Of a stretch of DNA of 64,000 nt, positions 1-11,524 are shown piece after piece. Location: contig JAJNNQ010000006.1 of NCBI GenBank assembly GCA_027886175.1, positions 3,906,001-3,970,000 of the forward strand, given 5' to 3'. Source of the stretch: Phylloscopus collybita (Eukaryota > Chordata > Aves > Passeriformes > Phylloscopidae). Both the position numbers and the translations under genes were made by a program. How positions within the stretch are numbered: the stretch's first letter is position 1; the number at the start of each line of letters is the position of its first letter. Under the pieces are notes generated by a model that saw only the letters and a list, made by a program, of their open reading frames with translations, was not told the DNA's origin and searched no databases.

Positions 1-737
1 TTGATTAGAGTCCAATTCAAGAACTATGATGAAAGCTTTTCTTTTGATCTCTACACTAAAAAGATTATTCAGGAGCAGAGTGATATCTAAGAGACTAAGT
101 GTTTTTGCTAAACTGTGTCAACAACTTTTCTTTAAAGCTTAGAGAAAATGCAGTGGTGGATAGGATTCATCCTCAAGCACCAGTAATAGCTCGGAATATT
201 TTGTACATTGTCTATTTGAAGCACAGAACAGCAGAAAACACTAGTTAATAGCAACAGCCAAAATATTTAAAACAAGATTTGAGTGCTTCAGTACCTGACA
301 ATCTTTTGATGACCTCTCAGTTTTTTAAAAGATAGCCATTCTGTACTTCATACACTTAAAATGAATCATAGTATTGCTAAGAAATATTTTTTTTCCTCCA
401 CTCCTGCCTCCATCTTTTTTCAGAACTTGGTGATTCATGAAGCAGTTTGTGAATTTCGTTAATATAATCATTCATTGTTTAAGAGGTGCCCTCATTAAAT
501 AAAAATAGCCTATTTTTGAAGAAATGAACTTAATGAAGAGGCTTATGATTTTCTACCAAAATCAAAGAAGTAACTCTTGGAAAGCAAGCTCCTGCAGTGA
601 ATTTCAAAGCTTTTGTTCGGATTTCCTTTTTAAGTTGATCACATCTTTAAGGCTCATCAGAACTGGTTTCTAAGTTACTCTTTATATGCAATTTTCTGTC
701 ATGTGAGAATCAGGAGCAACCATCAATTGAAATACAA
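1..737. other. AT-rich sequence, nothing recognised
   Basis: No splice-flanked open frame, repeat family or RNA gene could be recognised here. Confidence 0.5.
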
Positions 738-1080
738 TACAATACCTTGTTTTGTTTTGTTTTTGTTTGTTTCTTTTGGTTTGTTGGTTTTTTTGTTTTG
801 TTTTGTTTTGGTTTGGTTTTGTGTTGGTTTTTTTTTTTGTTTTGTTTTGTTTTTTTGTTTTGTTTTGTTTGTTTGTTTGTTTTGTTTCTTTTCTTTTTCC
901 CCTAATACTTGCTGGAACTTCAGAGCACATCTTTGCAAATATTTTTAATTTATCTGAATCTAAAAAAAAAAAATCCAAAACAGAAAACTCACCCCCCAAA
1001 AATTCCCCAAAAAAAACCCCACAAATAAAAACAAAACCACAAAAAAAACCCAAACCAAACCAAAAAACCCCCGCAACCTG
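738..1080. repeat. G/T-only tract followed by A/C-only tract
   Basis: From about 738 to 886 the + strand is almost only G and T, mostly irregular GTTTT units. From about 958 to 1080 it is almost only A and C. The two halves are therefore roughly complementary, with about 70 bases of ordinary sequence between them, and could pair as a long imperfect hairpin. The open frames here (Phe/Cys/Val-rich on one strand, Lys/Asn/Gln/Thr-rich on the other) are low-complexity artefacts. Confidence 0.85.
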
Positions 1081-2139
1081 TCTGTGTCATCCACCCAAAT
1101 GACAGGCAGGTAGGAGATTAGTGAAAGAAAAGAAAGACATTGCTTTGGTCAGTTCACAAAACAGTTTTAGTACTTAACTATCTCAAATATCCACTGATTT
1201 TTACATATCAGCTTGCTGACAAAGCTGTACCAAATGACATGAAACAATATTAGAAGAACACAGCCAAGTTCCTTTGTGGCCTTTACAAGTATGTTTATTT
1301 TAGGTGGACATTTAATTCATAAAGCTAGAGCAGGCACTGTTTTCTGGTGTAAAACTACACTTGGGGAAAATGAAAACTTGCCTTGGACTATAAAGGTGAG
1401 GGGATGCATTAGTAAAAGGTGTGGCAGCCATAGGCTGCAGACTGTACTGCTCTGAAGAGTGAGACTCTATGAGCAGGCTAGAATATGGCAGGGTTGCCTT
1501 GGAGTCTGTGTAAGACTTCAAAGGAAGAAAAAGCTGCTTGTGTGGGAATAGAAAAGGAATGAATTTAATTTCGGGACAAGCCCTTGCAGAAGAATTAAAT
1601 ACTCCAGTTGCCTCATTTGGCCATTTGTAATCATTAATGTAAGAAATATTTTTGAAGCAATGCATAAAACTAGCAATACGAGAAAATCCCAGAAAATTCA
1701 CCTGTGGTTTGTTTTTTTTTTTAACACAAACAATTTGAAAATCTTCCTCAAGTTATAAAGAATGATGAAACTGTGGTCAGAGATGTATTTTATATGATGA
1801 TGAAAAAGCAACCTTCATTAGGAAACTTTGGGGTGAAAAAGCTATTGGTCTTGAGACTGTAATGTCCTTTGAGGTATTTTTCTTTTGGAACTGATAAGTA
1901 CTTAAAAGCATCAAATCATGGTTTTATTAATTTTATTGGTTTGCTTGTTCTCTTAAGAATATAAGAGTTTAATTTATGACCTTACTACACAGGAGACAGG
2001 AACTGAGACAGTAGGAAGAACCATACAAACCAGCAAGCTACCTGGAATTCATCCTGAAATATTAATTATACATCTGGCAGTACAAAAAGCCTGATTCATA
2101 GCCCATTGAAATAAATTAATTATGTATCTGGCAGACTCC
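1081..2139. other. AT-rich sequence with one 129-codon open frame
   Basis: The only notable item is an open frame of 129 codons on the - strand at 1312-1701. It has no convincing splice acceptor (the bases before it are A-rich rather than pyrimidine-rich) and no motif I recognise. About one frame of this length is expected by chance in 64 kb at this base composition, so it is not called as a gene. Confidence 0.4.
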
Positions 2140-2212
2140 AAAATCCACTGAAGCCAAAGGAAGTCTTAGGAGTCTTTGACTCCACTGGGCTCTGGATCAA
2201 ACTGCGGGAGGA
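2140..2212. repeat. old palindromic interspersed motif
   Basis: The sequence reads as a near-palindrome: CCACTGAAGCCAAAGG, then GTCTT, then TTTGACTCCACTGGGCTCTGGATCA. It matches the remembered pattern TTGAAGTCAATGG...CATTGACTTCAATGGGCTTTGGATCAGG, which is common in bird and reptile DNA. A second copy lies at 17754-17797. I do not know its formal repeat name. Confidence 0.45.
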
Positions 2213-3204
2213 AGAGCAGAATTAGGCGGAGAGGAGCAGATCACCAGTGCTGCTGAGAGCAGAGCAAGCTCAGATCAAGGAGATGAAAGCAGCAGGTGGC
2301 AGTGTGTAAACACACCCAGACCCTCAGAAATGCGTCTCTGACGCTGGAGGGAAGGGGAGGGAGGAGGTGTACCTCCCACGGAATTTGTAAGTGACCTATC
2401 TATTTTCACTCTCTCTAAATCTCAGTGAGAGGTGGCTAAGGATTTTGAAACAAATAGCGTCCTGGTGAAAGGATAAATGTACAAAAAATCTCAGCTTGGT
2501 TGCTGGGTATGATCACACCTAGGTTTCAGCAACCATGTACCTCTCATCAGAGCTCTGCCTAAGGCTCTGGACAGTAAACAGGCAGTCCAGCTTAATTTGA
2601 ATGATGACAGCTAAAAGCTGCGTGTCTTCCCCATTACAGGAAGGTATGGACAGAATAATGAGAAGTTCACACCAGTCTGGGAAAGGTCTTTTTGAAGAAG
2701 TTTCTTGGCATCATCTAGCCACCATAGCTGTCGTTAAAACATGGGTTTTGAAGACTAAAGTTAAAATCTGCTGGATACTCCTGGGGAATGGAGATTAGAA
2801 TTAGAAATGTCTTCATATAGAAGAGAACAATAAAAGAATTAAGATGAACACAAAACCCACCAAGCATTTTCTGTGTTTTCCTGCTTGTTGTGCTGCTTGC
2901 ACATAATTCTTTACTGAATTATGAGCAGAGACTCCTTTGCTTTTTGCCTTTTGAAAGTAAAGGGAAGCCATTTTTTAATATTGTTTAACTAAAGCGTGGT
3001 ATAATGTTTTTTCAGTATTCAACCTCTGAGATGTTTGCAGAACAAGAGACAGTAAGAAACCCTAAAACATACATGTGGAAATACAATACCAAAACAAAAC
3101 TAAGAACTAAAACAGACTCTGATTTCACAGTGTACTGGTATTCACTGAGAAAGAATTACTTTTCCTCATATTTGCTTGCATGGGGCCAGCTTTTGGGTTT
3201 GTGA
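2213..3204. other. unassigned sequence; locally GC-richer 2200-2390
   Basis: The 2200-2390 part is more GC-rich and purine-rich than its surroundings. It ends in a good splice-donor-like GTAAGTGA at about 2389. It could be a non-coding first exon, but nothing else supports that. A weak acceptor-like site (CCATTACAG) lies at about 2631-2639, before a 50-codon open stretch with no clear donor. Confidence 0.25.
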
Positions 3205-3335
3205 CGACATGATGCTCAGCTAGAGGAAGTGAGAGGATGTTTGGAGTGATGATACCTGTCTTCAGAAATTGACATTAGATGTGATGAAGCCCTGCTTTCC
3301 TGGAGATGTGTGAACACCTGCCTGCCCTTTAATTT
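3205..3335 (+). mobile_element. avian ERV LTR fragment (middle part)
   Basis: This stretch matches the middle of a common avian LTR family. It has a GACGACATGATGCTCAGC-like box, then GGAGTGATG...CCTGTCTTC, then GAAGCCCTGCTTTCCTGGAG and GAACACCTGCCTGCC. The family's 5' part and 3' end are missing. It has the same orientation as the copies at 6968-7475 and 21150-21655. It is an old solo fragment with no coding capacity. Confidence 0.6.
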
Positions 3336-3394
3336 TATGGTAGAAATACAATATTTTTTTACAATATCATACACACAGGGATATGAAATAAAAG

Positions 3395-3515
3395 GAAAAC
3401 AAACCAAAACAAAAACAAAAACAAATCACAAACCAAACCAAAACACCACAAAAACAAACACCTACAAAACAACATCAAAACAAACAAACAAAAACAAACC
3501 ACAAAAAAAAAAAAG
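3395..3515. repeat. A/C-only low-complexity tract
   Basis: About 120 bases almost entirely of A and C, in irregular CAAAA, CAAAC and CCAAA units, ending in a run of A. The Lys/Thr/Asn-rich frame on one strand and the Phe/Leu/Val-rich frame on the other are artefacts. Confidence 0.85.
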
Positions 3516-6500
3516 GAACATAACAGTTGTAAGGTTATATAAGGTTCATCACAATGACTATGAAAATGGGAATCTCCCAGGAAAATTTGTAACAGTGAAA
3601 CAGTAAGAGTATGGATGGAGATCTTCCATGATTCCATGACCTTAAAAAGATTTTGACATTACTAAAAGGAAAAGCTCACCATAAATACTATTTAGTATAT
3701 TTTAGTGTATTCTCTCTGAAGATGGATAATTTATGTTTGTCTTTAGAAAAATGAAAACCTAAGTCTACATTATTGATTATAGTTTGTGGGGTACTTGTTG
3801 TTGTTTTGTTTGTTTGCTTGTTTGCTTCTTGCTTTCTTGTTTGTTTGTTTAATTGGAGTGGTGGTACAAATTAAACTTTCTATATCAAATGAAGGTCTCA
3901 TTAGAAACTGGCAAAAATAAGAAAAAACATGTTAGGAGAAAAAAATGTGATGATATTGTGGGGTTTTAAAAATAAATAATTTTAGTGTTTAGACTATTTC
4001 CCCTCCAGAATGTGTAGAAATGGTACATATACACCAATTGTCATTAAATCTTTAGTTTGATAATGCTGTTTAGAAATAAATACATCTGCATTGTCATCCT
4101 TATTTTCTGGACTCAAATATTATAAAAGAGACTCAAATTTTCAAGACTATGCTTGGCGCTTTGAGTGCTTTGAACACTTTTAATTACTACTTATGTAACA
4201 GGAGATTGTGATAGACTCTTAGCTTCATTAATATTATTTATCACGTAATTACATATAAATAAATGAAACTGGATTACATCAGAATTGAACTAATATCAAT
4301 ATTAATGCTACTTATCTGCACCCAAAGACTTAAACTGTTCAGTTTCCATGAGGTTGAAATTGACCATGAATTGAGGAAAGATTTCAGAAGGCTCTTAGAT
4401 AAATCAATAATATTGTAACAATTAAGGTCTTCAATTCTGTTTTAGATATGCCCTCAAAGCAAATTCTTGAAATTTTCCATATAAAATCAATGTGCAATGT
4501 ATGGATAAGAGGCACTGGACACTCCATCTCTTAAATGACTTTTCTTTATACACCTGTGTAATCAATTTTTATGTTTTCTGACAGGATCATGATCTTGCTC
4601 TGCTCAGTAATGCTTCTACAGTGGGATGATTTCTATGTATTTTAAGTAAAAATATATGTTTAAAAATCAGAGTGCAGAGCCATGAGTTAGGACTTCTCTT
4701 GGAAATATAGTAAAGTTTAAAAACCAAGGATTTTATGTTAAAATGCTGTGGTCTAATTATACATATGCTACCTAGTTATTCAACTTATTTTATGGCTGTT
4801 GCTTTATTCTTATGAATTAATACAAAAAAAAAATAGAAATAGCAGAATACCAAGAGAAATATGAAATCTATTAAAGAAGTAACTTAAAAACATGAATCTG
4901 TTGAATATTGAAAAGTTACGAGATCTAATTTAGCAAATGCCAAAAGCAGTATTAAACAGTATTGGTTTCCATGACTTCCATGTATTGGTTCACTGTGAGG
5001 ATTTTAAATATAAATGTAAATGCTTGTTAATGATTTTAAATAAAGCTAAAGTCAAAGAAGAAATCATAGGAATTACTTACACTAACCAAACAAGAAATTA
5101 TAACAAATAACACCATGTCAATGCTCCAGTGCTGTAATGATTTTAAATTAGAAAAGCAACATTTACAGAACAGGTTGCTCATTTAACATTTTTAGGATCT
5201 GTCAATAAGATCACTTTTGGCATGAAACAGACTATTTATTTTGATTAAAGGAAAATCTCTCAATGAAAATACTCAAGCAAATACCAGGAGGAATTCTTGA
5301 CTTGTTCAGTGCCTGGAGCATTCCTGCATATCACAAGGGTTTGAGAAAGAAGCAAACAGTGCTTGAGGGTCTGAAAAAATGTCAATGTGGTATGTAGATA
5401 GGCTGTTGAGGTTACTGAAGAATGTTGGTTCAACAAAGAGTGGAAAGCTAGAGATCTGATTAACTCCTTGGCTGCACCTTTTGTGACTATTTATGAAGTG
5501 CCCCTTGATGGGTGGTAAGATTTCTTTGTCTTACTGAAATAATTTTTTTAAAGGGTCATTCATGCTGAGTAAAGCAGATATAACATAATGTTTAACACAC
5601 AGTAGATGTTTATGAGGGGCCTTTTGTGTTTGGTTTTTTTGTTTGTTATTGTGGGTGAGCTTGTGGTTAGTTTTTTTCTTTTCTTCGCCTGTTAAAAACA
5701 ATCATGTCTATGAAGGGGTCTGTGCGCAATTCAGCTTATTCCATTCTGGTGTGTGTTTTGTGTCTTTGGAGACGTTCACAGGCAAGAGAAATATAATTCA
5801 TGCCAGCAGTATAATGAATACAGCAATACAAGCCATCATGTACTTCTCTACTAAAACTATGTTACGTTTGCTATTCTCATTAACTTTGGCTGCTTCAAAG
5901 TCTCTAAACTGACCTTGCAAGGAGGTAAGGTACCATCTGGATGAGGAGCAAATCTCTTCAGGGACAATGTGGGCACAAACTACTATGTTTAATTACTTTT
6001 ATTCTAGAAGTTAAAAAAAAAACCCTAAACCTGCTATATGATAGTCTAAAAAATAAATGGCATCAAGGAAGATAGTATGGAACCATATTACTTAGGATCA
6101 CATTAAAAAGAGAATATAATTGTAAAAAAGTCGTGGGGTTTTTTTGTTTGTTTGTTTTGTTTGTTTGTTTTTGGTGGTTTGTTGTTTTGTTTTTTTCTCC
6201 AGAAAATCACAAATATACCAATACCAAGGTCTTTCTTCTGGATAAAGGGGTTTGATTTTTTTTTTTTTTTCATTTTTTCAGCTGCAAGCCTAGCACTTCA
6301 TTTTAAAATGTGAAAAGAAAAAAAAGAAAAAATAATTTAGTATAATATAGATATGATATAATATATATTATGGCTATAACCTGAATAAAAAAAATAGCCA
6401 TTAAAAACAGCCGGATCACAAAACCAAGCCTGAAACAGATAAGAGATTTTATGGAAACACAGAATGGAAGCAGGAAGTCCTTGTCATACTGCAAGGATAT

Positions 6501-6967
6501 GACCTAAAACTGCTTGTCTTTTGGCACATTTGAAATATTTCAGGTAAATGTAACGATTTCTATTCATATTGTTTAAAGGATAGACTGATTAATAACTCTA
6601 ACATAGGTCATAACTTCTGTTTTAAACAACTTGAAATCTTATTTACTTCAAGCATCTTACATCAATGCTTGCATGTTGACTACCCCGTGAAAGGAATAAT
6701 GTCGTCTGCAGATCAAATTGAATATTGTCATTATTTGTATGAGGTCTTGATAGCTGATTTTTTGATCATGGGCACACAAGCATCCAATAAATGTTCATTT
6801 GCTACTGTAAAGTAATTATCCTTGATTGCACAGAATTTGTTCCGGTCAGCAAGATCTTTTCAACAATTTGCAATGAAGTGTTCAGAAAGTAATTCACAAG
6901 ACTGAAGAAGATTGTATCAATATTGTTTTCCTAAGAGTAAGGCTCAAAGAAGAAGGCATATAATGTT
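3516..6967. other. AT-rich sequence, no gene recognised
   Basis: Mostly unique-looking AT-rich DNA. It contains short G/T tracts at about 3795-3850 and 6135-6198. The longest open frame is 89 codons (5643-5912, + strand), with no splice context or motif. No LTR or CR1 copy was recognised before 6968. Confidence 0.45.
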
Positions 6968-7475
6968 AGAGATGCCATATAACATCAGCAATAAAATTGG
7001 GGGGAAATTTTCTAAAGTATGTGCTGCTTGAAGACTGGCTGGGCATTGATCTAGTGGTGGTGAGCAAATCCTTTTGTACCATTTACAGAATCATTGAGGT
7101 TGGAAGAAACTTCTAAGATCATCAATTCCAACTGATACCCTAGAACTGTGTTATCCCACCATTTTCACCATCAAACCATGTCTTCAAGTGTCATACCCAT
7201 ATGCTTTTTGAGCCCTTTCAGGGTAGTCTGCTCTAATATCTCATCATCTTCCACCAACCGAGAAAAATCATAAGAAATATATATGAAATACATACCCATG
7301 ATTCTAATGTGCCTAAAATCCACAAGAACTGTTTTAACAATGAGAAACTTAAACAGTTTATACTAAACTTATTTCTGCCTCTCACACTGGCACCTGATCT
7401 TTATCTTGACCCACAAGTTCTTTTGTTTATCCCATTCTGATTCTCTCCCTCATCGCTGTGGAAGGAAGAGCAAGT
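6968..7475 (+). mobile_element. avian ERV LTR, split by a CR1 insertion
   Basis: Two pieces of one LTR lie either side of a CR1. The left piece (about 6968-7080) reads CCATATAACATCAGCAATAA, then GACTGGCTGGGCATTGATC and GGTGGTGAGCAA. The right piece (about 7340-7475) carries the LTR's 3' hallmark, TTTATCTTGACCCACAAG followed by GATTCTCTCCCTC. The order and strand of the pieces are right for a single LTR interrupted at about 7081-7085. It belongs to the same family as 3205-3335 and 21150-21655. Confidence 0.6.
7085..7258 (-). mobile_element. CR1 LINE, 3'-end fragment
   Basis: The + strand shows the reverse complement of a CR1 3' end: ACAGAATCATTGAGGTTGGA, then a GATCATCAATTCCAACTGAT-like stretch, AAACCATGTCTTCAAGTG, and CTTTCAGGGTAGTCTGCTC. 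It is 5'-truncated, as most bird CR1 copies are. It sits inside the LTR at 6968-7475, so it inserted after that LTR. Confidence 0.85.
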
Positions 7476-9379
7476 ATCTAGGTGGAGGCTTTACTGCCAC
7501 CACATTCTCAAAACTTAGAAAAAGTTCTGATGAACTTCTGAAATTAAAAAAAAAAAAATTATTACTAGCTTCTTCAAGCCTTTTTTTTTAAGTTATAAAT
7601 ACAGTATATTAAAAATATTAATTTACTATAGTTTTAAAAAATTGCAAGTATTATCATGAATATTAATTGTTTCATTACCACCCCATTTTAATTTCAGTCA
7701 GTAGAAAGGTATTCAATGCATGAAAAAAAAGCTCTTATAACATACCGTAATGTGGACAAAGATCTATCCCTTTTTGCTGCATCTGTATAGTTTACTTTTT
7801 TCATAATACAGTGAACATACAATAGCTGCATATACAGAATGAAAAATGGAGTTTCAGACCAGTTCTCGGTGTCCCAAGTAAAAAACTTGTATATTGACCT
7901 CTTACAGCCCAAGTCATAAAAATATACTGTGCCTCAACATTATATTTTTTTATAATTCCCAAGTCTGAATGATTTTCTGATATCACTAAATTATTTCACA
8001 TTATCTATGAGGATTTTTATTTTGGTTTGAGAAAGCATGACATCTGTAATATTCTGTAGAAACTATATAACAAAATAAAGAAAAAAATAAAAGGGAAAAA
8101 AATCTCAAGTTGACATTAAACTACATATGTAAGAGCAAATTTAATACATTCCTGGAAGACAGAAAGAAAGTACAAGATCATCGGACTGTATCTTGATAAT
8201 TGACTAAGCCAGAATATTTCAAGTTGCTCATTGCAGCTGGGACACTTTGTTTATGAAAAGAAACCAGTAAATTCTGCTGGGAATATTGCAGCATCCATAC
8301 TACCCCCTCTAAGAAGCTTACAACTTATACCCTCTTTTAAAAGAAAACAAAACAAAAGATCAATCTTAGAGGATCCAGTCATGACAGAACCTCTGTCCAT
8401 ATTAATTTAAGAGCATTAATAATCTAATAAGAATTAGATCTTCAATTGTTAATATGAAGAACTAGAAGAACATTTGAACCTTGGGTAGTTTTACCCATGA
8501 CACTGAATTTTGGAATGGCTTAAGGCTGAAATTCATCTCACCACACTTTGCATATTTAACATAGTTATGTATTTAATCTAATCAAGCTGTAAAATGTTTC
8601 TCTTCTGAAGAGAGTTAATGGTACTCTTTTCTGGAACATTATTTGACTCCAGCAGAGACACTTCAGGATCTTTCACTATTACTTAAGCTGAACTTAATGA
8701 CAAGCTGCTTGTGAAATGGATTCTTCTATCTTCTCCACATTTCCCTATGCATTCCTCTTTCTTGTGCAAGCATAAGGATTAAGGTACCAGTTTGACTGAG
8801 TTGCTGGAAAAGTAATCACTATTTTTCTGGGTTTGCTTTAAGATGAGCTTCTTCCCTAGAGCAGTGAGAATTGATTCTGGAGCCATAACATAAGGGGAAG
8901 ACTTCTCTTTTTGGCAGAAGCCCTCAGCCAGTCTGGTTTCAAATTTTATGGCATAGTTGCTTGATTAATCAATTTTATTTAATTGAGTTTATTTAAGATC
9001 AGTATGTTTCTGACAGTGATTTTTTTTTTCACTGTCCTTCTGGCTTCTGACATGCTTTCTGCTGCTTTCCTATTAGTGGTCTTGTTATGAACCTGTTTAA
9101 TCACAAAGCAGTAAAGAGAACTAAGTCACTGTCAATAAAATGGGAAAAAAAAATTGAAGGTTCGAAAGATTCCCAAAAAACGAGATAAAATCCAAACGGG
9201 ATTAAGTGTTGATGCCAAAAAATGATATCCTTTTTTTTTATAGTAAGAGAGGCAAAGAAAGAGAAAAGTAGAGAAAAGTTAGAAAAAGCCAGGGTTACTT
9301 TAAAAAGCGTAAGAGAGGTAACCACCACACTGTGCTACTCTTGTTGCGGCTGAGAAGGTGTGGGGGGAGTGGAGCAATT
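7476..9379. other. AT-rich sequence, no gene recognised
   Basis: No repeat family, RNA gene or splice-flanked open frame was recognised. The short open frames here (61-75 codons) are at chance level. Confidence 0.45.
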
Positions 9380-9466
9380 TTTTTATTTTATTTTATTTTA
9401 TTTTATTTTATTTTATTTTATTTTATTTTATTTTATTTTATTTTATTTTATTTTATTTTATTTTAT
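9380..9466. repeat. (TTTTA)n microsatellite, about 17 copies
   Basis: An uninterrupted pentanucleotide array, TTTTA on the + strand. It directly precedes a CpG-rich block. Read on the - strand it is a (TAAAA)n array following that block, which resembles the tail of a retroposed element. The Ile/Leu/Phe/Tyr repeat frames across it are artefacts. Confidence 0.95.
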
Positions 9467-9534
9467 ATATTTATTTTTTTTTTCCCTCTCTGCTGTTTGA
9501 AGCTTCTTATCTGCCTTCTCCGATCTGGGGAGCA

Positions 9535-9870
9535 GTTCGGCTGGGATGCAGCAGCCCATCCGCCGGGATGCAGGCGGTGCCCGGCCGAACCTCGGGTGCT
9601 CTCACCGCGGGATGCAGGAGCGGGGTGGGGGTTCCACAGCTCACCCGGGGCTTCGGTCCAGGGATGCAACATCGCGGGGTTCTCCCCAAGCGGGCAGTGT
9701 CCGCTCCAGGAGCCCTCGGGGTGTCTCTCAGCAGGCCATAGCGGTGGGGGGAAAAGCACAGGTCAGGGATTCGGTCCCTCGCTTTCCCCTCTATCTTTTG
9801 CATCAGTTTCGCCTTCCTTTTTATGGGCCTCAAGGGAAACTACTCACAGTCCATCCCGCACGTTGTTTTC
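9535..9870. promoter_or_regulatory. CpG-island-like block
   Basis: About 335 bases, sharply GC-rich and holding roughly 20-25 CpG dinucleotides, within a window otherwise almost free of CpG. It contains four copies of GGGATGCA (9543, 9565, 9609, 9661). Possible donor-like sites on the + strand include AGCACAG|GTCAGG at about 9761. In a bird genome such a block is most often a promoter and first-exon region. It could serve the + strand exon chain that starts at or before 13841. It could instead be the GC-rich body of a retroposed element whose tail is the adjacent (TAAAA)n. The frames of 98-184 codons across it overlap in all phases and show no motif. Confidence 0.45.
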
Positions 9871-11321
9871 AGGTGTTCAAGAGTGATTATGATAAGCAGT
9901 CACAAGGATGAAGCACTTTTTGAAGTCCTTCTCTTACTCTCAGGCTCTTACAGGTGCAGAGTCCCGTGTTAGGATAAGGGTAGCAAGGAGAAACACAGGT
10001 GTGCAGTTTGATCACCAAGTCAGTCAGGGGCATATCCAGAATGTAGGAGAGACAGAAAAAAAAAGCTGGTGAAAAGACTGGACGCAAAAAGTGCAGGACT
10101 GTGACTTTCAGTGGAAATCTAGGTTGCTATCAGCTTCTGCTGATAAAAAATATTCAGGATAAAATACTTAAAACCATTTGCCCTCCAGAGTCACCTTTCA
10201 TTTCTGTGTTCATTAAGAAAGAATGGAAAACAAGTCGAGATTACTTACCTTCGGGTTTGTGTGATATGAATCCCCTCTTACATGACAAGAAATATTGACA
10301 TTTGGTTCTTTAACGTTTTAAATTTCTCTTAAAATTAAAATAAATAACTAAGTAAAGGAAAAAACCCAAAAACGAACAAACAAAACCCCAAAACCCCAAA
10401 CAAACAAACAAACAAACAAAAACCAAACAAAAACACAAAGCAAAACAAAACAAAACAAACCACCAAAACAAAACACAGCCAGGAGGACACCAAACAAAAA
10501 ATCTTTACAGGAAAACTTTGAAAACCAAATTGTCTCTCTCTTTCTCTGATTTCCCCAACAACCATAATAGTGTAAAAGACAATTTATTTATATTTATTAT
10601 AATTATTATTTAATATACAAATAATTTTCTATCACAGTTATTTACGGAGAGTGTATAGAGATAAATCACATCTTACTCTTTTGCTAAATAAGCAAATTGA
10701 GGATATTACAGATCTGATGTGAGGTAAAAAGTGTTCTGTTTTTTTCTGTATAAAAATCACTTTGATTTGATTACTATAGGCATGATTTCTGATAGCATAA
10801 CATTCTAAATATGTCCACAAAAAAACCCAAAAAACTGCTTTAAAATTTCCACAGTTGTGTCAAGAAGCTAACACACTGAAAAGGATGTGAAGTGAAGAAG
10901 CTTACGAGCTGAAAAGTGGCTCACAGGTGCAGTCCACTGGAGTGAAATGTGGTAATGAACTCAGGACTGATAATATTCACAGGCAGAGGCTACTGTCTAG
11001 GAAAAAAAGCAGTGTATTGCACTGGCTAAAGAAAAGGATTTTACACTCATCTGTGAAATATGTAGATGCAAACTAGAGCAAGTAAGATCTTCAGCTGGAT
11101 TTTCAGAAGGACAATAAGAAGTGGTTTCTTAGTAGCTGGATTTTCAGAAGATAAATTAGGATATTTATAACTTAGAGGAATTTTCTAACTGAGGTTTTCT
11201 TAAGAAATCTGTGTTTAGCTGTTCCAGAAGTTAAGTTAAAATTTTTAGGGAAAAATATAATTCTCAGTTATGAGAGCTGAGTTCCATTTCTGCTACTTAT
11301 TAAAAAAAAAAAAAAAAAAAA
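9871..11321. other. AT-rich sequence with an A/C tract and a small tandem duplication
   Basis: An A/C-only tract lies at about 10358-10500. The 17-base word AGCTGGATTTTCAGAAG occurs at 11095 and 11136, a 41-base period. A poly-T/poly-A run lies at 11302-11321. No gene was recognised. Confidence 0.5.
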
Positions 11322-11524
11322 TTCCTTTCTCTAATTCTTCTTGTCTATTATAAATAGCTTTGTCCCCTGGAACTCTCTTTGAAGGGATAGAATACTCTTG
11401 TCTTTCTGACTTGATTTCTTTTTCCTTAAGGGGGGTCTTGCATCCACAAGTAGATTCGGTGCAGGAGATAAGTCCATCTTCTATTGCCTGCACAAATAAA
11501 TTTGCTCTGGACTTAGCTGCAATG
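11322..11524 (-). CDS. candidate coding exon, unknown protein (end unsettled)
   Basis: On the - strand a strong acceptor-like tract (TTCTCTTTTTTTCAG) ends at 11525. An open frame follows for about 67 codons and includes RANLFVQAIEDGLISCTEST. The 3' border is unclear: no consensus donor is seen, and the frame runs into the poly-A/poly-T run. The frame would need two bases carried from the previous exon, so it does not join directly to the candidate at 12416-12538, which ends in phase 0. The + strand is also open here (60 codons, 11360-11542) behind a pyrimidine-rich acceptor-like tract ending at about 11429, so the strand is not certain. No family recognised. Confidence 0.25.

Noticed and set aside
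682..1102. Open frames of 71-123 codons
   Set aside because: They are translations of G/T-only and A/C-only tracts (Phe/Val/Cys or Lys/Asn/Gln/Thr repeats).
1312..1701. 129-codon - strand open frame
   Set aside because: No splice borders, no motif, and about one frame of this length is expected by chance in 64 kb at this AT content.
9332..9911. Frames of 98-184 codons on both strands
   Set aside because: They run through the (TTTTA)n array or the GC-rich block, where stops are rare in every phase. No motif is present.
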